From Pseudomonas solani (lineage in GTDB: Bacteria; Pseudomonadota; Gammaproteobacteria; Pseudomonadales; Pseudomonadaceae), in NCBI RefSeq assembly GCF_026072635.1, contig NZ_AP023081.1, positions 6,010,501 through 6,074,500 of the forward strand: a stretch of 64,000 nucleotides of DNA. Reading direction: 5' to 3'. Positions 1 through 8,620 of the stretch are shown here, one piece after another. The translations under genes were made by a program, and so were the position numbers. The notes under the pieces are model-generated. The model did not search any database and had not been told where the DNA came from. It saw only the letters and a program-made list of their open reading frames with translations. Within the stretch, counting starts at the first letter, position 1, and the number at the start of each line of letters is the position of its first letter.

Positions 1-316
1 TCATGCTCGCCAGCGGGCTGGGCACATCCACCCGCAGGCGGCCCCGGGGCGAAGCCGAGGCGCTGGAGAGGCTGGTCTCGGCGTCGTCCATATCGGCCAG
101 CAGGCGCACCACCCGCTCGTAGTAGGCAGCGCCATCGGCGGTCAGCGCCACCCGCCGCGTGGTGCGGTTGAGCAGCTTCACCCGCAGGCGCGCCTCCAGT
201 TGCTGCACCAGCTGGGTGACGCTGGTCTTGCTCATGTGCAGGGTGTCGGCGGCGCGGGTGAAGCTGCCGGCCTCCACCACCCGGGCGAAGGCCTGCATCG
301 CATCGAAACGGTCCAT
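1..316 (-). CDS. LysR-family transcriptional regulator, N-terminal part only (runs off left edge)
   Basis: The reading frame starts at an ATG at 316-314 (MDRFDAMQAFARVVEAGS) and is still open at base 1, giving about 105 residues. The first 60 residues match the winged helix-turn-helix of LysR regulators: AFARVVEAGSFTRAA, then SKTSVTQLVQQLE, then the LNRTTRRVALTADG wing. The start of the ligand-binding domain follows. It is divergent from the RidA-like gene at 457, with 140 bases between them, so it may regulate that gene. The effector is unknown because the sensor domain lies outside the window. Confidence 0.9.
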   Translation of the reverse strand, partial: MDRFDAMQAFARVVEAGSFTRAADTLHMSKTSVTQLVQQLEARLRVKLLNRTTRRVALTADGAAYYERVVRLLADMDDAETSLSSASASPRGRLRVDVPSPLASM

Positions 317-456
317 CGGCGCTCCAGATTCCAGCGGATTGTTTGGGATTCACAAACAGTGAAGGACAAGCTTGCGCGTTTATCCCCCCGCGCAAGCTCC
401 TACAGTCGCCTCCATCGTTGATCCCGGGTCCCATCGACCCACCTTGGAGGTACCGC

Positions 457-849
457 ATGACCCAGCGCGACGTCGTTTTCCCGCCCGGCCGCCAGGCGCT
501 CTATGAGCGCAACCGCTACTCGCCGGCCATCCGTTCCAATGGCTTCCTGTTCGTCTCCGGGCAGGTGGGCAGCAACCCCGACGGCTCCCCCGAGCCGGAC
601 CTCAAGGCCCAGGTGCGCCAGGCCTTCACCAACCTCAACGCGATCCTCGGCGAGGCCGGCTGCAGCTTCGACGACGTGGTCGACGTCACCGTGTTCATGG
701 TCGACCCGCAAGCGAAGTTCGAAGCCATCTGGGAGGTGGTGCCGGAGTTCTGGGGCGCCGCGCCGCACCCGACGCTGACCGCCGTGGGCGTGACCTGGCT
801 CTATGGCTTCGACTTCGAGATCAAGGTGATCGCCAGGTTGCCAGGCTGA
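457..849 (+). CDS. RidA/YjgF/YER057c/UK114 family protein
   Basis: This protein of 130 residues starts at the ATG at 457 behind a good Shine-Dalgarno (TTGGAGG, 444-450). An upstream in-frame ATG at 343 lacks such a site. The fold signature is clear: SPAIRSNGFLFVSGQVG near residues 22-38, QVRQAFTNLNAILGEAG near 53-69, and the VDVTVFMVD strand. The family includes enamine/imine deaminases that remove reactive 2-aminoacrylate. The C-terminal block reads HPTLTAVGV, where true RidA proteins have PAR-S/T; the substrate-binding Arg is therefore absent, and a role outside the classical RidA subgroup is likely. An antisense extension of the neighbouring mscS frame covers this whole gene (see that entry). 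Confidence 0.85.
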   Translation: MTQRDVVFPPGRQALYERNRYSPAIRSNGFLFVSGQVGSNPDGSPEPDLKAQVRQAFTNLNAILGEAGCSFDDVVDVTVFMVDPQAKFEAIWEVVPEFWGAAPHPTLTAVGVTWLYGFDFEIKVIARLPG

Positions 850-859
850 CCGCCACGTC

Positions 860-2508
860 TCAGGGTTCGTCCCGCTCCCGCGCGGGGCGGCGAACCACTG
901 CTCCCGCGGCACCCACTTCTCCTGCTGCGGGTCGCCCAGGTAGTGCGGCGACATGATCTGCACGCCGTACTCGTTGAATACATCCTGGACATTGGCGTGC
1001 AGCTCGCTCAGCAGCTCGGCGCGGGGCCGCGGCTCGCTGGGGATGGCCTGCGCCACCAGGCGGTATTCGGGGTAGAAGTCCGACAACGCCGTCTGGAACA
1101 CCTGCGGGGCCGGCTGCTCGAGAATGCCCGCCGTGCGCCGCGCCGCCTCCAGCAGCATCGCCTCCACCTGGCGCCAGGGCGTGTCGTAGCCGATGGTTAC
1201 GGTGGTATCGACCACGTAGCCGGGGCCCTGCACGGCGCGCGAGTAGTTCTTGGTCACGCTGCTGGTGATCATCGAGTTGGGGATGGTCAGCACCTCGCCC
1301 AGCCCAGTACGCACCCGCGTGGTGAACATGCCCAGCTCGGTGACCGTGCCCTCGTGCTCGCCGATGCGCACGAACTCGCCCACCCGCAACGTGCGCGTGT
1401 AGGTGAGGATCAGCCCCGCCGCCGCCTGCCCCACCACGCTGGAGGCGCCGAGGGAAATCATCAGCCCCACCAGCACCGAAAGCCCCTTGAACGCCTCGGT
1501 ACCCGCCCCCGGCAGGTAGGGATAGGCCATGGCCAGGGCGAACAGCCAGATCGCCAGCGAGGTCAGCCGGGTGGTGGTGGGCAGCGTCTCCTGGTTCAGC
1601 CAGCTGAGGGTTCCCGGCGTCGCCATCCGCCGCAGCACGCGTCGGCTGAACGCCGTCACGCCCCGGGCGATGAAGAAGATCGAAATGGCCAGGATCAACC
1701 CCGGCACCGCACCGATGATGCCCTGCAACAGATAACCGGCCACCTCCAGCAGGTAGCTGTTGAGGCTCTCGCCCCAGGGCCGCGTATAGGGGAAACGCGA
1801 CAGCACGAAGCTCAGCCACTCATAGGTCAACAGCAGGATCAAGGCCCAGCGGATCGCCCAGAACACCCGGCCCACCAGGGGGTACAGGTAGCGCAGGTCG
1901 AGCACCGGCGTCTGCCCGACGCGAAAGGCCTGGGCATGGCGCGTCATCACGCCAGGCAAGCGCTCCAGCAGCCTGCTGCGGACGAACTGAATGGCCTTGA
2001 GTGCGGCGACGAACAACAGGGTCGCCAGCGCGGAATACCCCGCCGCCTCGGCGATGAAACGCAGGCTGCGCGCCTGCTGCGTCTCGGTCACCACCAGGCG
2101 CAGCTTCTCGGCGGCGTCCTGGGCGGCCTCACGAACGGAATGCGCCACCAGCGGGTCGACATCCTCCGGCGCGACGATAAAGGCACGGCGGTCGCCGAGC
2201 AGCACCAGGTAATCGTCACCCACGGCGTCGACCCGGACGTCGAGCCGCTCGGTGCCTTCCAGCGCCTCGCCGATCACCGCCTTGGCTCGCCTGGCCCGCA
2301 GCTCCGGGCCCTCGCCCAGCACCACGGCGCGGAATACCAGGATGCTGCGATTCACCACCTTGAGTTCAGCGGTCTGGGCGCCGCCTTCGGCCGCCGGCTC
2401 CACCCCCTGCGCCAGGGTTGGCGCCAGCGCGCACAGGCACAGCGCCAGCCAGCCCCAAAACCCGCCGCGCCATGCGCTCGGCCCCACTGCCTTGTGGCTA
2501 CTTCCCAT
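860..2508 (-). CDS. MscS-family mechanosensitive ion channel (probable 3' frameshift)
   Basis: A small-conductance mechanosensitive channel of the inner membrane, which opens on hypo-osmotic shock. The N-terminus (from ATG 2508-2506) has a signal peptide of about 35 residues ending near PTLAQG. A periplasmic domain follows, then four or five hydrophobic segments near residues 151-175, 215-236, 259-284, 314-331 and 344-374. The last is the Gly/Ala-rich pore helix (SLGASSVVGQAAAG), followed by the beta domain (VGEFVRIGEHEGTVTELG, TRVRTGLGEVLTIPNS). As sequenced, the frame does not stop at 860. It runs on antisense through the RidA gene to 400, for 702 residues in total. Adding one base in the GGGG run at 884-887 gives the short ending ARERDEP-stop at 862-860. 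I therefore take 860 as the true end. Exact channel subtype is not assigned. Confidence 0.85.
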
Positions 2509-2604
2509 GTGCTCTACACCCCGGACGATGGCTCGACGCTGGGAGAGTAGAACAGCTTCGTGCGCCTGTCGGCGGCTCCCGCTCTAGGCTGCCGTAACGC
2601 AGCC

Positions 2605-3603
2605 TCAGTCGGCGTTCTGGCGCCCCGCCCCCACCGGCACGACGGCAGGCACTGCGAGCGCCGCGTCCTCGGCCACGACGGCCTTTGGCGGCGCCGCCTT
2701 GAGCCGCGACACGCCGAACAGCACCAGCACCAGCCCGACCAGTTGGTAGGCCGAGATGGCCTCGTTCAGCAACGCCCAGGACGCCAGGATGGTCAGCACC
2801 GGCCCCAGGTTGCCCACGGCGGCGGTGTGGGTGGTGCCCAGGCGCTGGATCGCCAATGCCATCCAGTAGATCGGCAGCACGGTGGAGAGCAGCGCCATCA
2901 GCGCGGTGTACAGCCACACCGAAGCCGGCAGCGTCGCCAGTTGGGTGAAGTCGGCCGCAACGCCATAGTGCGCCAGCACCATCAGCGCCGAGGCACCGCC
3001 GGCCAGGCCGGCCAGGCGCATGGAGCCGATGCGTTTCACCATCACGCCGGTGCCCAGGTAATAGAGCGCATAGGTCACCGCACTGGCGAACACCCAGGCG
3101 GCGCCGATCATCACCTGCGTGCCCATGTCGGTGCTGCCGATGTCGTGCATCAGCGCGACCCCGAGCCCCAGGTAGCACAGGCCCATGGCGAGCAAGGTGC
3201 GCCGGCTCGGCCGCTCGCGGAAGATCAGCGCCTGGAACACCAGCACCAGCGTCGGGTAGGTGAACAGGATCAGCCGCTCCAGGCCGGCGCTGATGTATTC
3301 CAGCCCGTAGAAGTCGAACAGGCTGGACAGGTAGTAGCCGAACATCCCCAGCAGCAGCACGCGAAACCAGTCGCGGCCGGACAAGGCCACCTCACCGGCG
3401 CCACGGCTCAGCCACAACAACCAGGCGAACAGGGGCAACGCCAGGCCCATGCGCATCGCCAGGAGGGTCACCGCATCCACGGGCGCAGCCGCATAGGACA
3501 GCTTGACGAAGATCGCCTTGAGGCTGAATCCGGCGGCCGAAAGCACGGCGAAGAGGCTGCCGTTGGCGGCGCTGCGTTTATAGAGGGAGAGCAAGGCGTT
3601 CAT
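2605..3603 (-). CDS. EamA/DMT-superfamily transporter
   Basis: An inner-membrane protein of 332 residues with about ten hydrophobic helices in two EamA repeats, typical of drug/metabolite exporters. The first repeat runs from AAGFSLKAIFVKLSYAA to about residue 140. The second begins at GAAWVFASAVTYALYYLG and includes VLPIYWMALAIQRLG and GPVLTILASWALLNEAISAYQ. The ATG at 3603-3601 is preferred; the longer frame would begin at a TTG six codons upstream. It is divergent from the LysR gene at 3706, with about 100 bases between, so that regulator probably controls it. Substrate cannot be deduced. Confidence 0.9.
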   Translation of the reverse strand: MNALLSLYKRSAANGSLFAVLSAAGFSLKAIFVKLSYAAAPVDAVTLLAMRMGLALPLFAWLLWLSRGAGEVALSGRDWFRVLLLGMFGYYLSSLFDFYGLEYISAGLERLILFTYPTLVLVFQALIFRERPSRRTLLAMGLCYLGLGVALMHDIGSTDMGTQVMIGAAWVFASAVTYALYYLGTGVMVKRIGSMRLAGLAGGASALMVLAHYGVAADFTQLATLPASVWLYTALMALLSTVLPIYWMALAIQRLGTTHTAAVGNLGPVLTILASWALLNEAISAYQLVGLVLVLFGVSRLKAAPPKAVVAEDAALAVPAVVPVGAGRQNAD

Positions 3604-3705
3604 CAGGTATCCGGTCTGCAAGGTGGCTACCGTTATTCTGAAGCGAAGGCGCCAGCGCTAGAATCGCTTTTTACCGAACGGCCCCTTCGTCAAAGGAGAA
3701 CGCCC

Positions 3706-4593
3706 TTGCACTTCGACCTCGCCGACCTGCGCCTGCTCACCGCCATCGCCGCCACCGGCAGCCTGAGCAAGGCCGCCGCCACCTTTCCCGTGGCCGTCTC
3801 GGCGGCCAGCACCCGGCTGCGCCAGTTCGAGGAACGCTGCGGGCTGGCCCTGTTCGTGCGCAAGGCCGATGGCATGAGCCTGACACCCACGGGGCGGCTG
3901 GTGCTGGAAGGCTGTCACGGCGTGCTGCACGAGGCGCAGAAGCTCAAGGACACCCTGCAGGAGCTCGCCGGCCAGCGCCGCATCACCCTGCGCCTGGCGG
4001 CCAGCACCGTGGCCAACAGCACCTTCCTGCCCGCCACCCTGGGGCCCTTCCTCGCCGATTACCCGGAAGTGGACCTGCAGCTCACCGAACTGAACAGCCG
4101 CGACGTGCTGCGGGGCGTGCAGGCCGGCGAATTCGACATCGGCGTCTACGACGGCAACCTGCCCACCGGTGGGCTGGTCTCGATGCCGTTCCGCGACGAC
4201 CGTCTGGTGCTGCTGGTGCCTCAGGACCACCCGCTGGCCGGCCGCCGCCAGGCGCACATGCGCGAGGCCCTGGGCTTCGCCTTCGTCTGCCTGCCGCCGG
4301 AGCGCGCCATGCAGCGCTTCATCGAGGAGATGGCGCTGAACTACGCCGTGCCGCTGAAGGTGCGGGTGCGTGCGCCGAGCTTCGACGCCATCGCCCAGTT
4401 GGTGGCCCAGCGCGCCGGCATCGCCATGCTCCCCGAAGCGGGCGCCACACGCCTGGCGCAGGAACTGCCGGTGGCCATCGTCAGCCTGGAGAACACCTGG
4501 GCGACACGGGAATTGCGCTTGTGCATCAAGGGCCAGGAGGCGCTGTCATCCCATGCACGGCAGCTGCTCGCCCACCTGGCCACGCCTGCCTAG
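3706..4593 (+). CDS. LysR-family transcriptional regulator
   Basis: The protein has 295 residues and starts at a TTG codon (3706-3708), six bases after the ribosome-binding site AAAGGAGAA (3692-3700). No ATG lies at the expected N-terminus. The HTH occupies residues 1-60 (DLADLRLLTAIAATGSLSKAA, then SAASTRLRQFEERCG, then LFVRKADGMSLTPTGR). The periplasmic-binding-like effector domain runs from about residue 90 to the end (ITLRLAASTVANSTFLPATL). It is transcribed away from the EamA exporter, the usual arrangement for a regulator and its target. It may also autoregulate through the shared spacer. Confidence 0.9.
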   Translation: MHFDLADLRLLTAIAATGSLSKAAATFPVAVSAASTRLRQFEERCGLALFVRKADGMSLTPTGRLVLEGCHGVLHEAQKLKDTLQELAGQRRITLRLAASTVANSTFLPATLGPFLADYPEVDLQLTELNSRDVLRGVQAGEFDIGVYDGNLPTGGLVSMPFRDDRLVLLVPQDHPLAGRRQAHMREALGFAFVCLPPERAMQRFIEEMALNYAVPLKVRVRAPSFDAIAQLVAQRAGIAMLPEAGATRLAQELPVAIVSLENTWATRELRLCIKGQEALSSHARQLLAHLATPA

Positions 4594-4614
4594 CAGGCCC
4601 GCAGAAGGCGCGCC

Positions 4615-6468
4615 CTAGATGAAGCGCCCGACGCGATTGCGCCCCGCCTTCTTCGCCTCGTAGAGCGCCGCGTCGGCGCGTTGCAGCAGGGTTTCGGCGG
4701 CCTCGCCCTGCCCCGGCACCATGGCGGCGACACCGATGCTGACGGTGACCCGGCCGAAGGTGGAAAGCTCATGGGGCAAGGCCAGCTCCTCGATGGCCTG
4801 CACCAGGCGCTGGGCGATGCCCTGGGCGCCGGCCGCATCGGTCATGGGCACGAGGAAGACGAACTCCTCGCCGCCATAACGCGCCACCAGGTCGCTGGAA
4901 CGGCTGACGGTGCTGGCCAGCACCTGGGCGATGCGTTGCAGGCAGGCGTCGCCCGCCGGGTGGCCATAGTGGTCGTTGTAGCGCTTGAACCAGTCGACAT
5001 CGAGAATCGCCAGCGCCAGGGGCTCAGCCGTGCGCTGGGCGCGGTGCCATTCCTGCTGCAGCACCTCGTCGAAGTGGCGGCGGTTGGCGATGCCGGTCAG
5101 GGCGTCGGTCAGGCTCAGGGTCTCCAGCTTGCTGTTGAGCGCCTGCAACTCGTCGGTGCGCTGGGCCACGCGCAGCTCCAGCTCGCGCTCCGAGCCCTGC
5201 AGTGTCTCCACCAGCTTTTCCTGGGCCTGCAGCAGTGCCTCCTGCACCCGCGCCTTGTCGCGGCGCATCACGTTGAAACGGTCCGCCAGGGCGAAGGCCA
5301 GCACGATCATCTCCATGGCCGAGCCCAGCTGGATGCCGTCCACCGTGAACATGTTGGTGGGCATCAGGCCCATGGCCCGCAGCGTGGTCATGGCACCGCC
5401 GAACATCAGCAGGGCGAAAGCCGCGAGGAAGAACCAGGCGCTGCGCTGGCGCTTGATCACCCCGGCCAGGGCCACGCCCAGCACCACCACGGCCGTGGCC
5501 AGGTTGAAGTAGACCGCCAGGCGCGAGAACAGCGGCAAGGCGATGGCGTAGAGCAATGGCGTCACCAGGTAGAGCGCGACCATCGCCAGCAGCAGCCGGT
5601 CCACCCTCGGCATCAGCTGGTCGGTGCGCAGCATGCGCCGGGTGAACAGCAGCATCGCGCTGAGGGCCAGGGACACGCCCGAGTAATAGGCGACGTTGGA
5701 GTTGAGCGGCAGCCCGGCGATGGCCCAGTCCGGCGCCAGGCCGTTCTTGATCGCCAGGGTGAAGGCGGTGCAGGAAACGAAGGCCACGTAGAGCAGGTAC
5801 ACCCGGTCGCGCAGGGCCACGAACAGCATCAGGTTGAACAGCACCATGGCGGTGGCGATGCCGAAGTACCAGACCTTGCTCACGTAGTCGTCGCGCTCGT
5901 AGGCATGGAAGGCCTCCACCGGCCACAACTGCAACGGCACCAGCAGTCCCACGCTGGACGCCACGCGCAGGTAGATCACCTGCTCGGAATGCGCCGGCAG
6001 CAGCAGCGGGAAGACGAAGTTGCGGTTGGCGTATGCCTTACTCGAGGGCGCCACGTCGCAGCCGGTGGCGGTGGCGTGGTAGACGCCATGAGCATCCGGG
6101 ATATGCGCCTCGACATGGGAAATGCGCGGGTTCTCCACCACCAGCATGCGCCGCAACGGCGTATCACCCGGGTTGTGCAGCACCAGGCGCAGCCAGAAGG
6201 CCGAGCGGGTGAAACCCAGCGCCAGGGCATTGCCGGGCGGCTGGTCACCCTGGAAGCGCGCCGCCAGCGCGGGGGCCTGCACATCGGCCAGGGTGAAGGA
6301 CCGCTCCGGGTCTTCCAGCAGCGACACGTAGGGAGTCAGGGACAGCGCGGCCTTGTCCACCGCCGCGGCATCGACCACCCGCTCGCCCGCGCCGGCCGGG
6401 AGCGCCAGTAGGGTCAGTACGAACAGAAGCCAGGAAGACAGCTGACGGGAAAGGCGGATGGCATGCAT
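4615..6468 (-). CDS. Diguanylate cyclase with 7TMR-DISM sensor (GGDEF)
   Basis: Predicted to make cyclic di-GMP from two GTP in response to an extracellular signal. The ATG at 6468-6466 puts a signal peptide (RQLSSWLLFVLTLLALPAGAG) at the N-terminus, so it is preferred over the longer frame from 6564. Domains in order: periplasmic 7TMR-DISM extracellular domain (FWLRLVLHNPGD, YLRVASSVGLLVPLQLW), seven membrane helices, a short coiled coil (VQEALLQAQEKLVETLQGSE), and a C-terminal GGDEF domain beginning at LSLTDALTGIANRRHFD. The active site is intact (YGGEEF) and the RSSD inhibitory I-site lies five residues before it. This predicts an active, product-inhibited enzyme. Gene 617 codons. Confidence 0.93.
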   Translation of the reverse strand: MHAIRLSRQLSSWLLFVLTLLALPAGAGERVVDAAAVDKAALSLTPYVSLLEDPERSFTLADVQAPALAARFQGDQPPGNALALGFTRSAFWLRLVLHNPGDTPLRRMLVVENPRISHVEAHIPDAHGVYHATATGCDVAPSSKAYANRNFVFPLLLPAHSEQVIYLRVASSVGLLVPLQLWPVEAFHAYERDDYVSKVWYFGIATAMVLFNLMLFVALRDRVYLLYVAFVSCTAFTLAIKNGLAPDWAIAGLPLNSNVAYYSGVSLALSAMLLFTRRMLRTDQLMPRVDRLLLAMVALYLVTPLLYAIALPLFSRLAVYFNLATAVVVLGVALAGVIKRQRSAWFFLAAFALLMFGGAMTTLRAMGLMPTNMFTVDGIQLGSAMEMIVLAFALADRFNVMRRDKARVQEALLQAQEKLVETLQGSERELELRVAQRTDELQALNSKLETLSLTDALTGIANRRHFDEVLQQEWHRAQRTAEPLALAILDVDWFKRYNDHYGHPAGDACLQRIAQVLASTVSRSSDLVARYGGEEFVFLVPMTDAAGAQGIAQRLVQAIEELALPHELSTFGRVTVSIGVAAMVPGQGEAAETLLQRADAALYEAKKAGRNRVGRFI

Positions 6469-6720
6469 GCGGCCAGGTACCAGCAGAGCCCAGGGGAGCC
6501 ACGGATGGCGGCCGCATCGAACGCAGGCCGTCGCACCGTGACAGGGCGGAAGTCTACAAGACAACCCTCGAACCCGGCGAGCACCGGGCCGCAGCCGCCT
6601 CCCCTCAGCGAATGTGCACGGGGTCTCAGCGCGGTATCACGAAGGCGCGGCGCCTGGTCCCGAGCCTGTATGTTCGCTGGCAGAGCCACCTTGCCTGGCC
6701 CCTGGAACGGAGAAGACCCC

Positions 6721-6972
6721 ATGAAGGAACTGGAAGCCTGCCCCGCCTGCTCGGCGATCTTCACCGCGCGCAAGGCGCTCGTCGCCAGTGGCGTGGGCGT
6801 CAACCAGAACGCCTTCGCCGCCAGGATGCAGGTGCGTTGCCCCGAGTGCCGGCACGTCTTCACCGCCCGCACCCTGCACCTGTTCGGCTTCCTCTCGCCC
6901 AATGGCCTGCGCTGGGTGGTGCTGGGGCTCGTGGTGGCCTGTGTGGTGTTGGCGAAGGTGCTGCCTGGCTGA
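6721..6972 (+). CDS. Small zinc-ribbon protein with C-terminal membrane anchor
   Basis: An 83-residue protein starting at ATG 6721. CPAC near residue 8 and CPEC near residue 40 form a probable four-cysteine zinc ribbon. A single hydrophobic helix (WVVLGLVVACVVLAKVL) ends the chain, so the ribbon probably faces the cytoplasm. The function is unknown. It is divergent from the diguanylate cyclase, and inverted repeats follow it. The longer upstream frame from 6463 has no good ribosome-binding site. Confidence 0.65.
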   Translation: MKELEACPACSAIFTARKALVASGVGVNQNAFAARMQVRCPECRHVFTARTLHLFGFLSPNGLRWVVLGLVVACVVLAKVLPG

Positions 6973-7278
6973 CCCTTCCCGGACTGAAGTCCGGGCTACG
7001 GCACCCCCTACCCGGTAGCCCGGGCTTCAGCCCGGGGGGTAGTGACCGGTAGCCAACGCTGCACTCACTTGAGGTGCGCACGGCACACCCTACGACCGAG
7101 CCGCGTGCATCGGGCCGAGCCCGTGCATCAATGTGCGTTGCAATGCACACGGTCGAGCCTCGTGCGCCGATGTGTTCTTGTAGGGTGTGCTGCGCGCACC
7201 GGTCCCGAGCTCGGTACTTCCGGCGAGCTCCGAAAGGCTCCGTGCCACTCCCACCTTTTGAGGTGCGCACGGCACACC
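6973..7278. repeat. Intergenic interval with two families of short dispersed repeats
   Basis: No gene is seen here. Two related hairpin elements come first: CCCGGACTGAAGTCCGGG at 6978-6995, and a G/C-rich version around CCCGGGCTTCAGCCCGGG near 7018-7036. Next come three copies of a 21-23-base motif with core GTGCGCACGGCACACCCTAC: direct at 7071-7093, inverted and slightly diverged at 7180-7200, direct again at 7260-7282. The third copy supplies the TAG stop of the following minus-strand gene. The hairpins could act as a terminator for the zinc-ribbon gene, but they lack a T-run. They resemble the REP-like elements common in Pseudomonas. Confidence 0.7.
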
Positions 7279-7518
7279 CTACGGCACGCGCTCACCCCGG
7301 TCCTTCTCCTGCGGTGTCGGCTCCGCCTCCCGCCGCTCACGATTCAGCTCATCCATCACCTGCTGGAAGATCGGGTCCTGTTCGCTGCAGACCGCGCCAT
7401 CGCGCTTCAGGGCGCAGGGGTCGACGCGAGCGGGCGGCGGCTCATCCGCTCCAGGTTGTGCCACCGCTGCACCGGCGCTGAGCACGAGTGCTAGCAGCAG
7501 GCCGGGTTTCCATGGCAT
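7279..7518 (-). CDS. Small secreted protein of unknown function
   Basis: A 79-residue product. The ATG at 7518-7516 sits behind GACGAGG and gives a clean signal peptide (MPWKPGLLLALVLSAGAAVAQ). A longer start at 7548 would overlap the stop of the upstream AraC gene as ATGA and is possible. The mature part is charged, with two cysteines (DPCALKRDGAVC, which could form a disulfide) and a Glu/Arg-rich tail. It lies downstream of the GlxA-like regulator and is probably co-transcribed. The stop codon falls inside a dispersed repeat, so the true C-terminus may have been trimmed or extended by repeat insertion. Confidence 0.55.
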   Translation of the reverse strand: MPWKPGLLLALVLSAGAAVAQPGADEPPPARVDPCALKRDGAVCSEQDPIFQQVMDELNRERREAEPTPQEKDRGERVP

Positions 7519-7544
7519 AGCGCACCTCGTCCGCATCGCCGTCT

Positions 7545-8508
7545 TCATCCCTGCACCCGTCCGAAGCGCTGCCGGTATTGCACGGGCGTCAGTTCGGTCA
7601 GTTCCTTGAACATGCGCGTGAGGTTCGAATCGCTGCTGAAGCCCAGCTCGTCGCTGATGGTCTTCAGCGGGGCGGAGGTCAGGGTCAGGCGCTCGCTGAC
7701 CTGGCTCAGCTTGATGCGCCGCGCATAGGTGGCCGCCGCCACCCCGGTTTCATCGCGCACCTTGCGGGCCAGGGTGCGCTCCGACATGCCCAGTTCGGCC
7801 GCCAGCTTCTGCACCGTGATCTGCTCGGCCGGCAGCCCCTGCACCAGGCCGTGCACGCGGCGCAGCAATGGGCTGGGCTGCTCGATCAGGCTGAGGGATT
7901 GGAAGGCATCGTGCACCTGGGCCGGGCGTGGCAACACCATCAAACGGTCGAGGTCGTGGAACACGCTCTGGCTCACCTGCCGCTCGATCAGGGCCTGGGC
8001 CAGCGGCAGGTAACCGTTGACACCACTGGCGGTGGCGCTGCGTGTGTTGAAGATGCAATTGCTCTCGCTCTGCCAGCGCACCTTGGAGTAGCGCTTGAGC
8101 AATGCATCCGCCAGCCACCAGGTCACGGTGGCGGGCTGCCCATCGAGGCGGCCACTGGCGGCGACCAGGCACACGCCCGTGCAATAGCTCCACAGCTGGC
8201 AGCGCTTGTGCAGCCGAGCCAGGGCACCCAGCAATGCGGCGTTGCCGGCCAGCATCGCCTCGACCTGTTGCGGAGACTCCGCCCAGAAGCCCGGAATCAG
8301 CACGGCATCCAGCTCGCCCTCGGCGATGCCCTGGCTCGCCGCCAGCACCAGCCCATGGGCGCACTCCACCGGGCCGCCGTGCATGCCCACGAAACAGGTT
8401 TCGAACAACTCGCCCCCCGGCCAGGCGGTTGGCCGCGTGGAGCATGTCGCCAAAAGCCAGCAGCCCCGCGGGCATGCAACCGGGAAACAACAGCAGGCCG
8501 ATCTTCAT
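7545..8508 (-). pseudogene. GlxA-family AraC regulator (DJ-1/PfpI domain plus HTH), frameshifted
   Basis: The N-terminus starts at ATG 8508-8506 in one frame (MKIGLLLFPGCMPAGLLAFG...NRLAGG). The rest of the protein continues in another frame (GELFETCFVGMHGGPVE...). The switch falls in the six-base C run at 8412-8417; removing one base restores a protein of about 320 residues. The first half is a DJ-1/PfpI-like amidotransferase fold with WSYCTGVCLVAASG at the nucleophile elbow. The C-terminal 100 residues hold two AraC helix-turn-helix motifs (VQKLAAELGMSERTLARKV and LKTISDELGFSSDSNLTRMFK). It is divergent from the metal-dependent hydrolase at 8621 and probably regulates it. A sequencing error is as likely as true inactivation. 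Confidence 0.85.
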
Positions 8509-8620
8509 AGGGGCACCGTGGCGGAGAATGACGTGACTGGAAATGAATGAATTATGTCCATTCCCGCCATTATCGCCAGACCCGGTCCTCGGCACCATGG
8601 CGCCATACCCTAGGAGGAAC

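Noticed and set aside
2560..3705. N-terminal extension of the LysR frame at 3706 by about 380 codons
   Set aside because: It is antisense to the EamA gene. The LysR domain begins exactly at the TTG with a good ribosome-binding site.
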